Notes: generated from the sequence alone by a model not told the origin. A stretch of 64,000 nt of DNA from Melampsora larici-populina 98AG31 (GCF_000204055.1 NW_006768785.1:1123496-1187495), one strand, 5' to 3'; positions 49,919 through 62,055 are shown, counted from the stretch's first letter. A program made the numbers and translations.

Positions 49919-52181
49919 ATGTTTAACTATCCAAATCGAAACCAACAAACCAAGAAGCGATCCAATTCTTCTCAATCTGATTCCCAAAAACCAAAGTCAA
50001 CTTCATTTCATTCGATTTCTAATCATCATCCAACCAATCCCAATACAAGAAACACATTTAAAAGATTGATCTTATTATCTGATGGTAAGATTCCTCGTCT
50101 CTGATGAACTTCATTGTGAATATTCATATTGGATTCTATGAATTTCAAAAGGTACTTGGAATTCAGCTTATCACACAGATGGAGTTCATGAGTTAACAAA
50201 TGTCACCAGATTAAGTAAGTAAGCATCTCTTCACTCAATCTTACCTTCTTACATAACTAATGATATCTTTTGATTCGGGTTAGCTCGATCGATATTGGCA
50301 GAAGACTTCTCGAGTTCTCCTTATATTCCTCAAGTTGTGTTTTATCAAACTGGTTTAGGTTGGTCTCTATTTTGACTTCTTTACGTACCAATTGATATCA
50401 ATCAGTCTTTAATGGGTCTTGATTGACTTCTTGATCTTCAAGGTACTTCGGGTGATTTTAGTGTAAGTTTGAAACATCTTGCCATAGGTTTTTATCTTGA
50501 TCGTATCCAATTTTTGAAATCTATAATATCTCATTGTACATAGTTGGACTTGAAATCTGGTGTTACTGGCTACGGAATGATTGATAAGATCAAAGAGTCA
50601 TACGCTTTCATCGTTTATAATTGGTTACCAGGAGATGAAATCTTGTAAGTCTGATTCTCTTTTACAATGATTTGGAAAGGTTTTTTGAAAGATGAAGATT
50701 TCCTAGGCTTTTTGGATTTTCTCGTGGTGCATTTATTGCTAGGATGATAGGTGCATTGATAGATGATGTAGGGATTTTAGATTCAACTGAGATGGATAGT
50801 TTTTATGATATCTTTCAAGCTTATGTAGCTCTTGGCAATAATGATTCTCATAAACAATTAGAAGCAAATCAATTTCTTTCTCTTTATAGGACTGGTGGTT
50901 CGAAAGCTACTAGACCTATGCCGAAAGGAACTCTTAAATGTATTGGTGTTTGGGATACAGTGGGTGCTCTTGGAATACGTTAGTCTTTTCTACGCTTATA
51001 TTATAGAAAATTGTCTCTTTTTTCTTAATTCTTTCGTTATTTATTTTTTGGAAAAGCTCTCTTTACAAATCGTTCATCCGATCCGCATTGTCTGGGATTC
51101 GTGGATACTCAGTTAGGTAAACATGTTCAATACGCCTTTCATGCACTTGGTAAGCAGCCATTTTCCTGATTCATCAAAAAACTATCTTAAATTTATTTGA
51201 TATATTGCTGATCTCTTTTATCACTATACATATGTATTTGAAAGCAATCCATGAAACACGAGAAGACTTTCTTCCCACCAAGTGGCAACAACCTCCAGAA
51301 CAACGTCAGGCAGGACAAATCTTGAAACAGGTCTGGTTCCCTGGATCTCATAGTGATGTTGGAGGTGGTTATGCTGAGCATGATTTGGCTGATTTGGCAT
51401 TAATCTGGATGGTGGTAAGCCCTTGTGATGATTGTCTTGCGAGTTATCAATGTCGATTGAACTCATTTTAATGGTTCTTTGTTTGATAACCAGGCAAATT
51501 TAATCGAATATGGATTACTTGCTATTGATACTGAGTTTATTTTCGCAATTCCCGCGCCAAAATTTGGTTGGGGACAAATGGAACCACACAAGTGAGTTTG
51601 AGATCATGGTTTCTTGAACAATCTTTGGATTAAGTTAGGTGAAATGAAAGTTTTTGTTTCTGATTGATGAACCGTTTTTTTGTTTCGAAAGTCCAAGAGA
51701 AGATTTTCCAGCTTCATTAAGTTATTCAACCATTCGAAAACTTCCTAAACGTTCAAAAGAAGTCATTCTTACACAAGAAAGGTTTCATTCTTCAATTATT
51801 TCAAGAAACGATTTAGATGAAGATTTAAAGAAGACATTAGAACGATCACCCGATTTGATTACTAATCTTTTACCATTAGAGATTGAAATGAAAGCGAGAT
51901 GGACACGAGAATGTGGAAAGCAGAGATCTCAATTCTGTGAGATTAGAGAAGAAGTTTTAGATTTGAGTAGTAATCATCATCATCATCATTCTAATCAAAG
52001 ACATTCGATTCTTGAAGAAGTTGAAGACTCTGGTCAACTAGGTAGTAAAGAATTGGACGGGAAGGTTATTAATACTACCACGACTACTGTTACTAGTAAT
52101 TCAAAGTTTGGGTTCTTGAGGTTTGCGAAATTGAAACTCTGGAGAGGTCAAAGCCTAGGATCGATTTTTTCTTTTCTTTGA
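49919..52181 (+). CDS. DUF2235 (T6SS Tle1-like) alpha/beta hydrolase
   Basis: Exon 1 (49919-50084) encodes a polar start MFNYPNRNQQTKKRSNSSQS and ends KRLILLSDG; exon 2 adds TWNSAYHTDGVHELTNVTRL, forming the SDGTWN motif of DUF2235. Later exons give VVFYQTGLGTSGDF, GVTGYGMIDKIKESYAFIVY, the nucleophile elbow LFGFSRGAFIARMI (G-F-S-R-G), CIGVWDTVGALGI with a catalytic-type Asp, and WFPGSHSDVGGGYAEHDLAD with the candidate catalytic His. The C-terminal extension has an HHHHHH run and is Lys/Glu-rich. Fungi carry uncharacterised members of this family, which includes bacterial type VI phospholipase effectors. No signal peptide is seen, so it is likely intracellular. Substrate unknown; lipid or ester hydrolysis is inferred. 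Confidence 0.92.
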
Positions 52182-52538
52182 TCAGGAATTGATTTTTATC
52201 AAGTTTATTGGATATTGAAAGATTGAAAGGTTTACCTTTTTCATTTTATTTTTTGATATCACAATATTTTGAAACTTAATTGTATGAATAAGTTTTTTGT
52301 AAATACATATGCAGTGCTTTGTACTTTTATGATACACACGTAATGAAAGAATTGGACGATCTGTTTGTAATTTTTTTTTCGCAATGTTGAGTGAGTTGTA
52401 GATGTGAGATTCGGTTAGTATTTTTTGAACATGTTTGTAAGCAGAAGAATCTTGTAGCTGTGTTTCCTTGGTACTTACAATCTTTAGGATCATGATCATG
52501 AGTTAAAAGCAAATGTTGAGAAATTCGTTGATAACTAA

Positions 52539-53190
52539 TCAATTGGGTTCGAAAACTTCGAGAGGCCAAAACCGAGTAGTCATGTAACAGGCCAAAGGTG
52601 TCCATGTCAGAACGTTGATTCGAGGCTGCCCATCATAAGAGATTCGACGTTGTAATGCGTCTTCTTGGGCCTGTTGCGCCATACGAGCTCGAACCGCCAG
52701 TTGAACAACAACCCATAGCGGAAGGACGTGCATTGGGTCATTTGGGCGGGATCGGAATAACCCCTTCCGAGATAGACGCTGGAAGGTCCTAACGATACAT
52801 AGAAGGATTGAGCAAAAAATCAGACGAGAAACATAAACACCCAAACATGATGATGCAAGTTGAACTTACATGTGCAAGATAGAAGCAATGCTCTATTTCC
52901 AAACGGGCGCTACGGTGATGGAAGATGAATGAGTATCAGGAAGAAAGTTGTGGAGGAGGCTCAGTAGAGCTCCGTCTGAAAGTTGGTCAAAAGGTTTCGG
53001 GTCTGTGAGCAACTGACGGGAGTACAGTCAGCTGCGGGGTCAATCCGGGTCAACGGGGCAACGGGATATGCAAAATCTCTGTGATACCTCCCGTTGAAAT
53101 ATCCTCGGACAACTTCCATAGTATTCATGCGCTTATTCAGGTGGCGAAATCCTTCGTCCGTCAAAACGTCGCCCAGTCCCTATTGATATA
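52539..53190 (-). CDS. Hypothetical protein (at least two exons)
   Basis: One exon (about 53184-52961) encodes VLTDEGFRHLNKRMNTMEVV then GYFNGRYHRDFAYPVAPLTR and stops after FQTELY unless spliced earlier. Another (about 52797-52539) begins after a TTAG acceptor with TFQRLSRKGLFRSRPNDPMH and ends FWPLEVFEPN. Composition is protein-like and both have splice signals, but I could not join them with certainty and do not recognise a family. It may be one small gene, two fragments, or a decayed gene. It lies head to head with nothing; the hydrolase gene ends 357 bp away, convergent. Confidence 0.4.
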
Positions 53191-53748
53191 GTGAAAGAGG
53201 AAGGAACTAGGATTGTTGCCTTGCATCGAAGTTGAACAAACGACAAAAGAAGACTAAATAGAAAGTCAACTTAAAAAAAAAGATACAAGGAACTCATCAG
53301 ATCTCAAATCGACGATTCAGTTTTAAACAGTCGAATATATAGAAAAGCTTGTGGAAGCAACACTAGTCAAGATCATTCAGTCGTGCTTTGATCATCTATG
53401 GAACTAAATTTGATAACGTCATCATCACACATGTTGGAGCTCGTTGGAGTTCATGAGTCATGACTTCTTGGGTTTGATCGGCTGAGTTGGTAAGCTGCAA
53501 CAGGCTTCTTTATTAGGAGTCTGGGTTGCTTATGACTTCTTGGTGGTAGGATTACTATTACTATAGCCAGAAGTTTCAAAAAGAAGGTTTCTTTACTGGA
53601 GGGAAGTAGAAAGAACTGTGAAAGCCATAATGAATAATATCAGTTCACTAGAATTCACTTGTAGTTGATGATCTTGCATCGGATTCTTTTACTTTTACAG
53701 CTAAATCTTCTGATATACTCTTCATGATGATATTGATCAGGAAAGTTA
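53191..53748. other. Flank between hypothetical gene and the large transposon
   Basis: No gene or clear repeat seen. Confidence 0.4.
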
Positions 53749-53776
53749 CACCACCGGGGGCTCGTGACTGTCCAGA

Positions 53777-53858
53777 GGCGGTCACGGACGCCCGCCCCCA
53801 GGCGGTCACCCCCTCCGCGAAGCAGGGCGGTCATCGGGTGGTCAGTGAGTTGACCGCC
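53777..53858. repeat. Subterminal repeats GGCGGTCA
   Basis: Three exact direct copies (53777, 53801, 53826), one with a single change (GGTGGTCA, 53837) and one inverted (TGACCGCC, 53851-53858) in 82 bp. In plant CACTA elements such repeats bind the element's second protein. Confidence 0.65.
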
Positions 53859-54275
53859 CATGGGTGACCTCCAGGCGCGCCAGCCACTTGAGCGATACCC
53901 AGCGTGCCACCGCCCATTGATTGTGTGCTCCCCGGTAGAAGGCCGTCGGGGTGCTCGTTCGGCCGGCGTCAGGCCGCCAAGGGTGTTTCCCAATGCAGCC
54001 GACAGGATTCAATTCTCGCATTGGGGGCAGACGGACTGGGGTACTGGGTGGTTCGCAATGATGAGAGTTACGCTGGCTGGAGGCATGAAAGCCTGTGCAT
54101 TCCGCAGATTTTGTTCCCAAACACGTACGGGATGTACAGACAAGTTGTAATATATCATATAATGGAAGTAGAAATTTTGTTGAAGCGAGCTCGTTTCCTA
54201 TCAACAAGAGTGAAATAATGAGATGAAAACGCGGAAAACAAGTGCATCCTCTCGCTATGGCTATGAAGTACTCGG

Positions 54276-56062
54276 TCAATCATCCAGAGCCATAGGGCCC
54301 GCTCCTTCCAAAACCTGCATTTTTTCCCTGATCTCCTCATCAGACGGTAAGTCAAAAGTGACCCCTACGTCAACGTCTACAAAGTACCCTTTCCCATCAA
54401 AAGTGGCGCGATCTTTGTCGTAAATGATCTTGTAGAACCTGGATAAACAATATACACCTCCAAGTTTTGATCAGCGTGCATCTTGCGCATCAGTCCGCAT
54501 ATAAAAAACTTACGCGGAAGCATACAAAGGCTCCTCCTGTGCCAATAGGTGCAGCTGGCTGTCCACTCGGTGCCAGATATTGGCTGTGCCCCCGCCGGCT
54601 CGAACTGATTGAAAGATGCGAATCGCCTCACGTCGCTAGTGTCAGAACCATCAAATTGTCGTCAGTGATGACAACGAGATGATCACCGCGGAAAACAAAA
54701 GGTGCTTACGAGGTACGCGATACGGACTTGTTGAGTCCACGCCGTTTGAGCCCACAAGGTATCCACATCGCGATGTTCTTCGGTCCTATTGCAATGTTTC
54801 GCAATCTGAACAAGGGGTGCTTGCGTCAGTAGTGTGTTGAAAGAAAAATGATAAAAACAAAGCACCCAATTGGAAACACCCCAGTCACTTACTCGATGAG
54901 CAAGCCTCTTCAAGCTGGGGACCGTGCTGCCCTCGTTTTTGCGAATGTTATGCAACACCTGTTGCATAACATCTGTCAGTAACTTCGACAGGACAATGAG
55001 ACAGGAAGAGTGAGAGGACTCACTTCTTTGTGGAGACGTTCACGGGCGTGTTTACCCGCGTCCTTCACCAGTGTCGTGTACCGTTGGGTGGCCGCAACAT
55101 CTTGAATGCCATTGACCACCGGGGGCAGTTGAGGAGTCGCCCAATCGCCAGGAATCTCTCTAATCTTTCTCTGTAGGTGTGATGTCAGAGCGCGAGAGTA
55201 GGGCCAAAGAGTGATAGTAGTTTGCTTACCTTGATGGTGTTAAAGAGGGAGTGAACTATCACGTCACCATTTGGTGACTCGAGTGCCGTATAACTGGCGA
55301 TCTCGGCCAGTGACACACAGTCATAGGCGAAATGATACACCCGATCCTGTTTTGAAAGATAGGCATCACCATCAATGACACACAAAACGGTAATCAATTG
55401 AGAAGGGGTAAGCTTACTTTGACCTCGTTGGAGTAATTCCAAGGTTCCGGCGCGCTTGGTGGGCCAGGCAAGGTGTTTGATGCCGCAGGTGGCTGAACAA
55501 CCACTGGGCCATTTGCCCGTAGTGCATCCACCGCATCAGTGGCTTGGTCAAGCTTATTTGACACAGTGATAAACTTTTGGTCAAGCTTGTCTGACACAGA
55601 CGCGAGATCCTCATCAACCTTATTGGTGAGGGTTGCGATCTCTTCCTCGACGCGGAGAGCCATAGTCGAGAGCTCCTGGTGGATGTGGTCAGACAGCACT
55701 ATCATCTCGCGCTCGACTTTTGAGATCGCTGCCAAGATTCGATCGGTAGCTGCCCCATCACGGGAACCGGCGTCGTTTCCAAGCTGTTAACGGGAGTACG
55801 GATATCAGTAGAAGCAGCCGATGGGGCGGCACACGACATTGGTTTGAGGGCGAGATCGGTTGAGACTTACACCCTCATTGGTCCCCCCATTGAGGCCACG
55901 TTGGGCACGCGCGAGTGCCGTAGCGCCTAAAGAGGGAGTTCCTTGAGGCACGGGTCATTTCCAAAACAATCAAGAACGGAAAGGAATGGTTACGGAAGGC
56001 TTACTGGGAACCCTTGGGGTCGATAGGGAGTACGGTTGGGCACGGGATGTTTGAGAAGACAT
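54276..56062 (-). CDS. Second gene of the CACCAC element: coiled-coil protein (multi-exon)
   Basis: The start at 56062 gives MSSQTSRAQPYSLSTPRVP, followed by an exon for ATALARAQRGLNGGTNE and one for LGNDAGSRDGAATDRILAAI. A heptad-rich stretch follows: LRVEEEIATLTNKVDEDLAS then VSDKLDQKFITVSNKLDQAT, a clear coiled coil. Later exons encode YHFAYDCVSLAEIASYTALE, EIPGDWATPQLPPVVNGIQD, HARERLHKE, VLHNIRKNEGSTVPSLKRLA, HRDVDTLWAQTAWTQQVRIA and a C-terminus ending LEGAGPMALDD, stop 54276-54278. I know no named domain. Its place inside the element, next to the transposase on the same strand, suggests an accessory protein such as an end-binding or assembly factor. Confidence 0.65.
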
Positions 56063-56352
56063 GCTGCAAACTAAACGATGTTCGATTATGGAGCCGTAGA
56101 AAGTGGATAATTTGAAAGTGAGTCTTAGATGACTTTCGAAATACAGAGGAAGAGAGAGCAGTTGAGGCGAGTGCAATTGTTGAACTCGCTCAAAAATCAA
56201 TGAGGTGTTTTAAAGGAGAATTAAAGGTGAAGCTGTCTAAGAAGGACAACGGCGCGGCACCTGGCTCACGCGTCAAACCAGGGGTGAAGACCCCGGCTTG
56301 AAGCTGATTGGTCGACGGCCCAGGGGGCCCTCGCGCTGGTCCACACGCGAGC

Positions 56353-56396
56353 CTGCTCCAAGATTATTTCCTTGAAAGGAAATAATCTTGGAGCAG
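56353..56396. terminator. 44-bp near-perfect palindrome between the two transposon genes
   Basis: Arms of 21 bp (CTGCTCCAAGATTATTTCC + TT and its complement) are separated by only GA. It lies 117 bp past the transposase stop and 290 bp before the second gene's start, in a position where a 3'-end or regulatory hairpin would act. The terminator label is a guess; the symmetry is certain. Confidence 0.55.
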
Positions 56397-56512
56397 ACCA
56401 AAGGAATTTTGCAAAAACATTCAAACACAATGTTTTGCAAAGTGCTCAGTGGCATTGGCACGCGGAAGAACAAGATTGCATTGCAAGTTGGAACTTTTCA
56501 AGAGCAAACCGA

Positions 56513-59500
56513 TCAATCGGATGCTGATTCTGAGTCTAATTCAGCCGGTGTCTGTTTTCCCTTCCCTTTAGGTACCCTCTTTTTCCGTGGTTTCACCGGG
56601 ACAGATCGCCAAATGTGTAAACCTTGTTTCAGGGCTTCCAACCACTCAGCAGCAGTCTGCCTTCGAGTGCCCAAGTTCGCCACCTCGCGATGTACCTCAG
56701 CCGAGTAATGGCTTGCACTGTTGAGGATATAGTGGTCCGTTTGTTGATGGCTGACACTACTGACTGAGGTAGTGGTATCTTTCCTTTCGAGCCTTTGTTT
56801 GTGTCCATCAATTACTGAGCACAACGAGCGATGGCAGTTATGTTGTACGTTTAACAGACAGGCAATGTCCTGCGGACACACGGTCAGTGAGAACTCCCAA
56901 AACACTGGCAGGATGGAGACCCAAAGACTGACTGATAATTTCACCCATACTTGATGTTGTGTCCTGACAAGTTCGCGCATCCCATAAAAAGGCGATATCG
57001 GTCCCTTTTGAATGTCTTGCAGGAGAATGACGGTTGAGCTGGCGCTTACTCCTTCCGGTTTCCACATGGCCACGACTTGCCCCACGGAGTGACCTCGCGC
57101 ATTCTTTGGACAGTGTCCCTGTTAGTGTGTTGTTGAAACAGGTGGCGAGAAGGAAGACTATCTAACCTTAACAAAGTCTTTCTTCTCGACCACTTGTCCG
57201 TTGCGCAATGTGACAGATGAGTGTTGTAGCCACACCACCCCGGGCGCTTCGCTAAGCAGATACACAGGCACTTGCTCGTGTTCTGCCCTTTCATGACGCG
57301 CTGCAAGAGATTCAAGGTCAGTGGCAGCCGATGTAAGTGAAAGACTCCATACTTACGTCCCACCGCGAACACAGACACCCAATCGAGTTTGGGATTGAGT
57401 CCAAACGCCTGAGATACTTCCGGCATGGTCTTCAGAAGTCCTTGCACTTTGGGACCTGCTGAAACCCGAGCTTGGAGCTCTTTGTCGACAAAGCTGTTCC
57501 CTGAAAGGAGAGCTCGCATGAGTTGATAATTATTGAAGGTGTTTGCGATATCTCGACCGGGGCTCATGCGGTTTGAATGGACTGAAGCGGCACGTAGAAC
57601 CGCATTGTAACTCTCGAATTTCTCGGTCATGAATAATGACGGCGGTCCAAATCGTGCGATGGAGTCTTTCAAGTGCGTCAACATATGGAACTTGGGCTTG
57701 TTAACCCACTGAGCCGAAGTCATAATAAGCTGATAGTAAAAAACTAGAATCGCCTCTTCCATGTCTTGCAGGTAATTATCCATATGCACAATTTCGGTCT
57801 GGAAAACATGAGATCCTAGAAGGCACAACGATGTCCAAAGGTGCCGTTTGTTGCTGGGGATATGGTCAAATAATACAAAGGGGACTGTTTGAAGGACCGT
57901 CCGGAACTCCTTTCCGACGAGGCTCTGGTAAAAATTAATGAGAGTAGTTGGCTGTATAGGCGGGATCTTCAAACCCTTCGTGTTGAAATCCCTCCACCGC
58001 GCCGAGAGTTCGCGGTAACGTGATGAGCCGGGTTTCAGAATTCCGAGCGACTTCATAGTATCTCTGAAGAGGTATTTTGCAATACCCAGTAGAAGAACAT
58101 GCAAAGTCTCAATGGGAGTATCCTGATGCCCATTGAAACCTGTGATGACTCGGTCAGACAGGATGTTCGTACACATGGAAGATATTGAACACCGTGAACA
58201 AACCTTTTAACCTCAACATGGGGTTAAACAACCGCTCGCCCAGTTGGTCATTCAAACCTTCACAAAGCTGGTGCACATCACAGGTCTCAGGCGAGTCGTA
58301 AGCCAGGTGAACCTTTTTGATGAAGTAATCGAGCACCGAATCGCGAAATCCGTACTTTCGAGCTTCACTCTCAACCGCGGTTTTGCTGTGCGGCATCTGT
58401 GCCATTGCCCAGATGTCGTGAGCGCGAGCGCGAGTGACCTCCCAATCCCTTTGGGGCAAAGAGAACTGCAGTTGCCGCGACTGATTCGTCAGTCACATGT
58501 GTGTGTAAGAAGCAGGGTGACATAGAGAACCAGCGAAATGACCAACCTGTTCGCCATCTAAATCGACGCCGATGAAATCAGAAACGTACTGTTCTGTTTT
58601 CTTCTCAATCATCTGGCCAACTTGCAAGTCACATATGCGACACGGCGTTAAAGTATTAGCTGGATTGGTTGTATTGGTTGTATTGCTGATTTCAGCGTGC
58701 ATCGGGGAATCGCCCAAGTGGAATAGAACCACGACCATAACCAGGACTTCACTACCACTGACGTGGTCGTAAGCAAAAAAACCGTTGGCACTGTGGTCAC
58801 TGGGCCAAGAAAGAGCCAGAGGTCAAACTTGTTTATGAATCCACTGTTTGAAGAGGTAATTCAAGTAATGCTTACTTGATATCATCAACAGCCTCGTCCA
58901 GTAGTTCCAGCGCGGAGGCACAGTTCGAAGTGGCCAGGAAATGGATATTGTACTCCTGGTTGGTCATCCTTGGAGGTAGGCCGGCGAGGGTAAAAAAAAC
59001 ACTCATGTGTTTATTCCATTTCTTCCCGACATTCCCGGAAGTATCGTCAGAGTACAAGCTGATTGGGATGTGCTTGATGACACGACCTTGGGCTTGCTCA
59101 CGCCAAGGATTGGTCATCGGTAAAGGCCGATGCCCGATTGGCGAGTCTTCTAAATGAAAGACATCATCAGGCCGGACGTTAAAGGCCACCACACAAACAT
59201 AACATAACATGGTTAAAAAAGGGCCCACGAGATATATGACCCCCACAGCAATCAGCAAGGGCCGTGCCGTCTTCTAAGATGATGTTGGCGGTTCCTCGCC
59301 AGAAATCCTTCACATCAATTGTTTGGAAATCCATCGAGTCAAAACAAGGTTCGGCCGGGATGCACAACTTGAGCAGTAATGGGTGTTCTGGATCCTCTTG
59401 AACGCTCGCCGGGAGGCATTTGGCCAGGGTCTTTCCATGTTGCTGATAAAAAAACGCCGGCACTACAACCGCTTGCGAAACGGTTTGCACTGGTTTGTAT

Positions 59501-60681
59501 ATGAACCAGTGTTTGCCACGTGATACCACCATTGGCACCCGCATGTCTCGGGAGAACCCTTCGCGCCATTTTTGCGACTGAGACAACCGGTTGATGGGAT
59601 CTAGCGTGGTGTTTGTCGGCAACTCGGGCAGAACAACCAGGTGCGGGCTTACCAAAGGATTGGCAAGTTCCTGCAACACCAAAGCGTTGGGTGTCAATGT
59701 GACCATCAACGCTCATGAAGAAGAGTAAACGGACGGAGGACCCACATTACTGACAATTGTCTGAACTTTCAACCCAAATACCGGGGTGCCGTGAGGACTG
59801 ATCCGCTCGGAGACCCGCAGACCAAGATTGTTCTTTAGCTTTTTACTTAAAGCACGTAATGCCCCCCATTCAGGAAGACGAACAAGGCATATCTGGAGAA
59901 TTGAACGGATTCGGTGGTATTGGGAGCGTGATAGGATGTTTCGAGTAGATCCAATAATCAATAACCCTACGAGGTGCTTTGGTGGAGAATGAATAATTGG
60001 ATGAACGTGTTATATACAGAATTATTTTGTCGAACACGAAGACATCAGGATAAAGAATTGCGAGCTAGCTGACCTCTTTCTTCTTAAACGGGTACCATTG
60101 GGAAGCCTCTTCCACAGGCATCGTGGACGTGCGCAAATCCGCTTCCAGGGCGGCCGCATCAATTGCCTCGTCGCCCTCTTCACCCCACATATCTTCTTCC
60201 ATGACCCTAAAAGCCTCAGCAAGCTTTTGAAGGTCAACTTCTCCATCGGAGTCATCTGAATCGGAAATCTGACGCTCCTCCGCCATTGCGAGAGCGTGAA
60301 GCGCAGTGAAAGGAGAGGGAGCCCTTTCTGGAGTATCGGAGCGAGAGGTGATTTCATCAAAGATGTTATCTTGGACAGGAGCGGGCGAGATGGCACCGGG
60401 TGGGTCTGGCTCTTGGAGGCCAGGCATCATCATGTTTTCAGCAGCTTGACGAGCGTTGTAGCGCGCCACAGCTTCCAGGTGTTTCGCCGAGTGTGAGTGG
60501 GGGCCATAGTCTTCCATGCCCTTCCGTCCGCACACTAAACACTTCCAGTTGGACACAGAGGGCACTTTTGAGAGCTGTTGGAAATCTGCAATTTTTTGAG
60601 AGATGTCACCACCCCACACACTCAAAAGCAGTTCGAATCAACAAAAACATACATGGGTTAGGAGGATGATTGTGAGCCATT
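56513..60681 (-). CDS. CACTA/Plavaka-like transposase with N-terminal zinc finger (multi-exon)
   Basis: A short first exon (MAHNHPPNP, start 60681) joins DFQQLSKVPSVSNWKC. A zinc finger follows, CLVCGRKGMEDYGPHSHSAKH (C-x2-C and H-x-H-x-x-x-H), then an acidic region and WYPFKKKE. Later exons carry VRLPEWGALRALSKKLKNNL, then the core motifs PISLYSDDTSGNVGKKWNKH, LAGLPPRMTNQEYNIHFLAT, VVVLFHLGDSPMHAEISN, CRICDLQVG and GFNGHQDTPIETLHVLLLGI, and TEKFESYNAVLRAASVHSN. These motif strings are typical of a family of transposases common in basidiomycete genomes; the Asp of SDDTSG and of LGDSPM are candidate catalytic residues. The end is ELDSESASD, stop 56513-56515. No internal stop was needed to join the exons, so it may be functional. 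The exact superfamily name is my best match rather than proven. Confidence 0.83.
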
Positions 60682-61662
60682 TCGAGAGGCGCGGTCAACG
60701 TGAGGTTGCTTGTGTGAGTTGATTTGGGTGGGAAGTTGGGATTCTTGGCTGACGACAAACAAACGTGGGTCAGGGCATATCAACATGGATTATGTTGAGA
60801 AAAATAGTCGATGAACGAACACAATTGGCCAGAAGAGAGGAAATGGTGCAGGAAATTTCGGTGGAATTGGGTGCGTGCGTGTTTCAAAAATCAAACGGAC
60901 ACGGTTTAAGAAAAACAACAATGATCTTACCGCCCGGGGTCAGTTGCTTGACTGGATGAGAAATGCCATCGAACCCCAAGGAGAAACCGGTGAGGTCCAC
61001 TCTGCTGCCGAGAGGCTGTGTTACTCTGACTCGAGGTGCGTGTCAAGGTTGTAATAGAAGGCTTTCGTGCTGAGGCGTTTCAGCCGTTTCATCTGGCTGC
61101 ATCATGCTCCAAACGCATCTTTCATGCGTGGCTGATCACAATGTGATTGTTTGGACGTGATCTCATGCTTTCTTCTGCGATGTGACCTTGACATGCGTTT
61201 TGTTTCGAGAGATGTCTCAGGGTGTGCGTGTTGATCTCAACACCTTGTTGTTTGGTATACTCAACAACTTCCCACACACTGACTCCTTGCGCGCAGTGGG
61301 AGGAAACCCAAAGGAAACTACTTTTTGTATAATACAAACACGATGTTTGGAAAGAACAAACACCCACCCTGAGATTCCTTCCTCTGGTGTTTGGGATCTA
61401 TCGCCAAGGCCCCCCCCCTCGGCCAGAAGGCGGCCGGTGGGCTGGATCGCGAACATTGGGGCAGCAGGTGGATGCGGGGCGACCCATGGGCGGCCCCCGG
61501 CGAGGCGCCACGCTGCATTTTGGCCAGGGGGGCATCGGAGGGGCCGACCGTGCCAGGGCATGCCTGGGGCGACCACTGCCTGGCCAGCAGGCGAGAGTAG
61601 GGCCAGCACTTGACCCGACCATGTGCAGACCAAGGTCGGGACTCAAAGTACCCCCGTGGTGT

Positions 61663-62018
61663 AGAGCATCCACAGTGGTGGGCTCCAAATCGGGGCTCCA
61701 AATCGAGCGAATTCAAATTTGGTGGGGCCCCAAATCAATCCGGATGCAGTCGTTCGGACTTCAAAAGTGTAGATTCTATGTGTTTACACACACTTTGAGA
61801 TTGGTACGCGTGGGCTTACATGTGTGAGGTATGGGATTGAACAAGTGCGGGAATTTGGAGCCCGGCTTTTTGTTGCCAAATATGTAGCCCAAAGCTCGAA
61901 ATTTGAAGCCGGCTACAAAAAATTTGGCGATGGGGACTGCCATTGCACCAAAAAATCGGTGCTCAGTCACCAAATTTGGCGATAGCCCCGATTTGGAGCC
62001 CACCACTGTGGATGCTCT
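61663..62018. mobile_element. 356-bp MITE, PIF/Harbinger-like
   Basis: The ends are perfect inverted repeats of about 35 bp beginning AGAGCATCCACAGTGG with GGCTCCAAATCGGGGCT further in. TTA follows the right end. On the left, TTA is found if the 7.9-kb transposon is removed together with one TA, since its far flank ends GTTA. A TTA duplication fits PIF/Harbinger. Inner copies of CCAAATTTGG-like sequence recur. Confidence 0.72.
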
Positions 62019-62055
62019 TAGGAGCTTTTGTAGTGGTTTTTGCTCGCCAGAGTGG

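Larger units (their letters stand above)
53749..61661 (-). mobile_element. Apparently complete CACCAC-ended DNA transposon (about 7.9 kb)
   Basis: The left end reads CACCACCGGGGGCTCGTGA and the right end in reverse CACCACGGGGGTACTTTGA. Both ends are followed by GC-rich subterminal regions (about 53750-54050 and 61410-61655), in contrast to the flanks. The left one has repeats of GGCGGTCA at 53777, 53801 and 53826 and inverted at 53851. Inside are a transposase gene and a coiled-coil gene, both minus strand. TA is found outside both ends. CACTA-type elements commonly have a CACY start, short target duplications, subterminal repeats and a second gene for a DNA-binding protein, so the whole fits that class. 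Confidence 0.75.

Noticed and set aside
51975..51995. Poly-His run considered as a metal-binding domain
   Set aside because: It comes from a short CAT microsatellite in a low-complexity tail; no other metal ligands are nearby.
61182..61827. Overlapping open frames on both strands in GC-rich DNA near 61.4 kb
   Set aside because: High GC makes stop codons rare; these lie in the subterminal region of the transposon and have no domain features.
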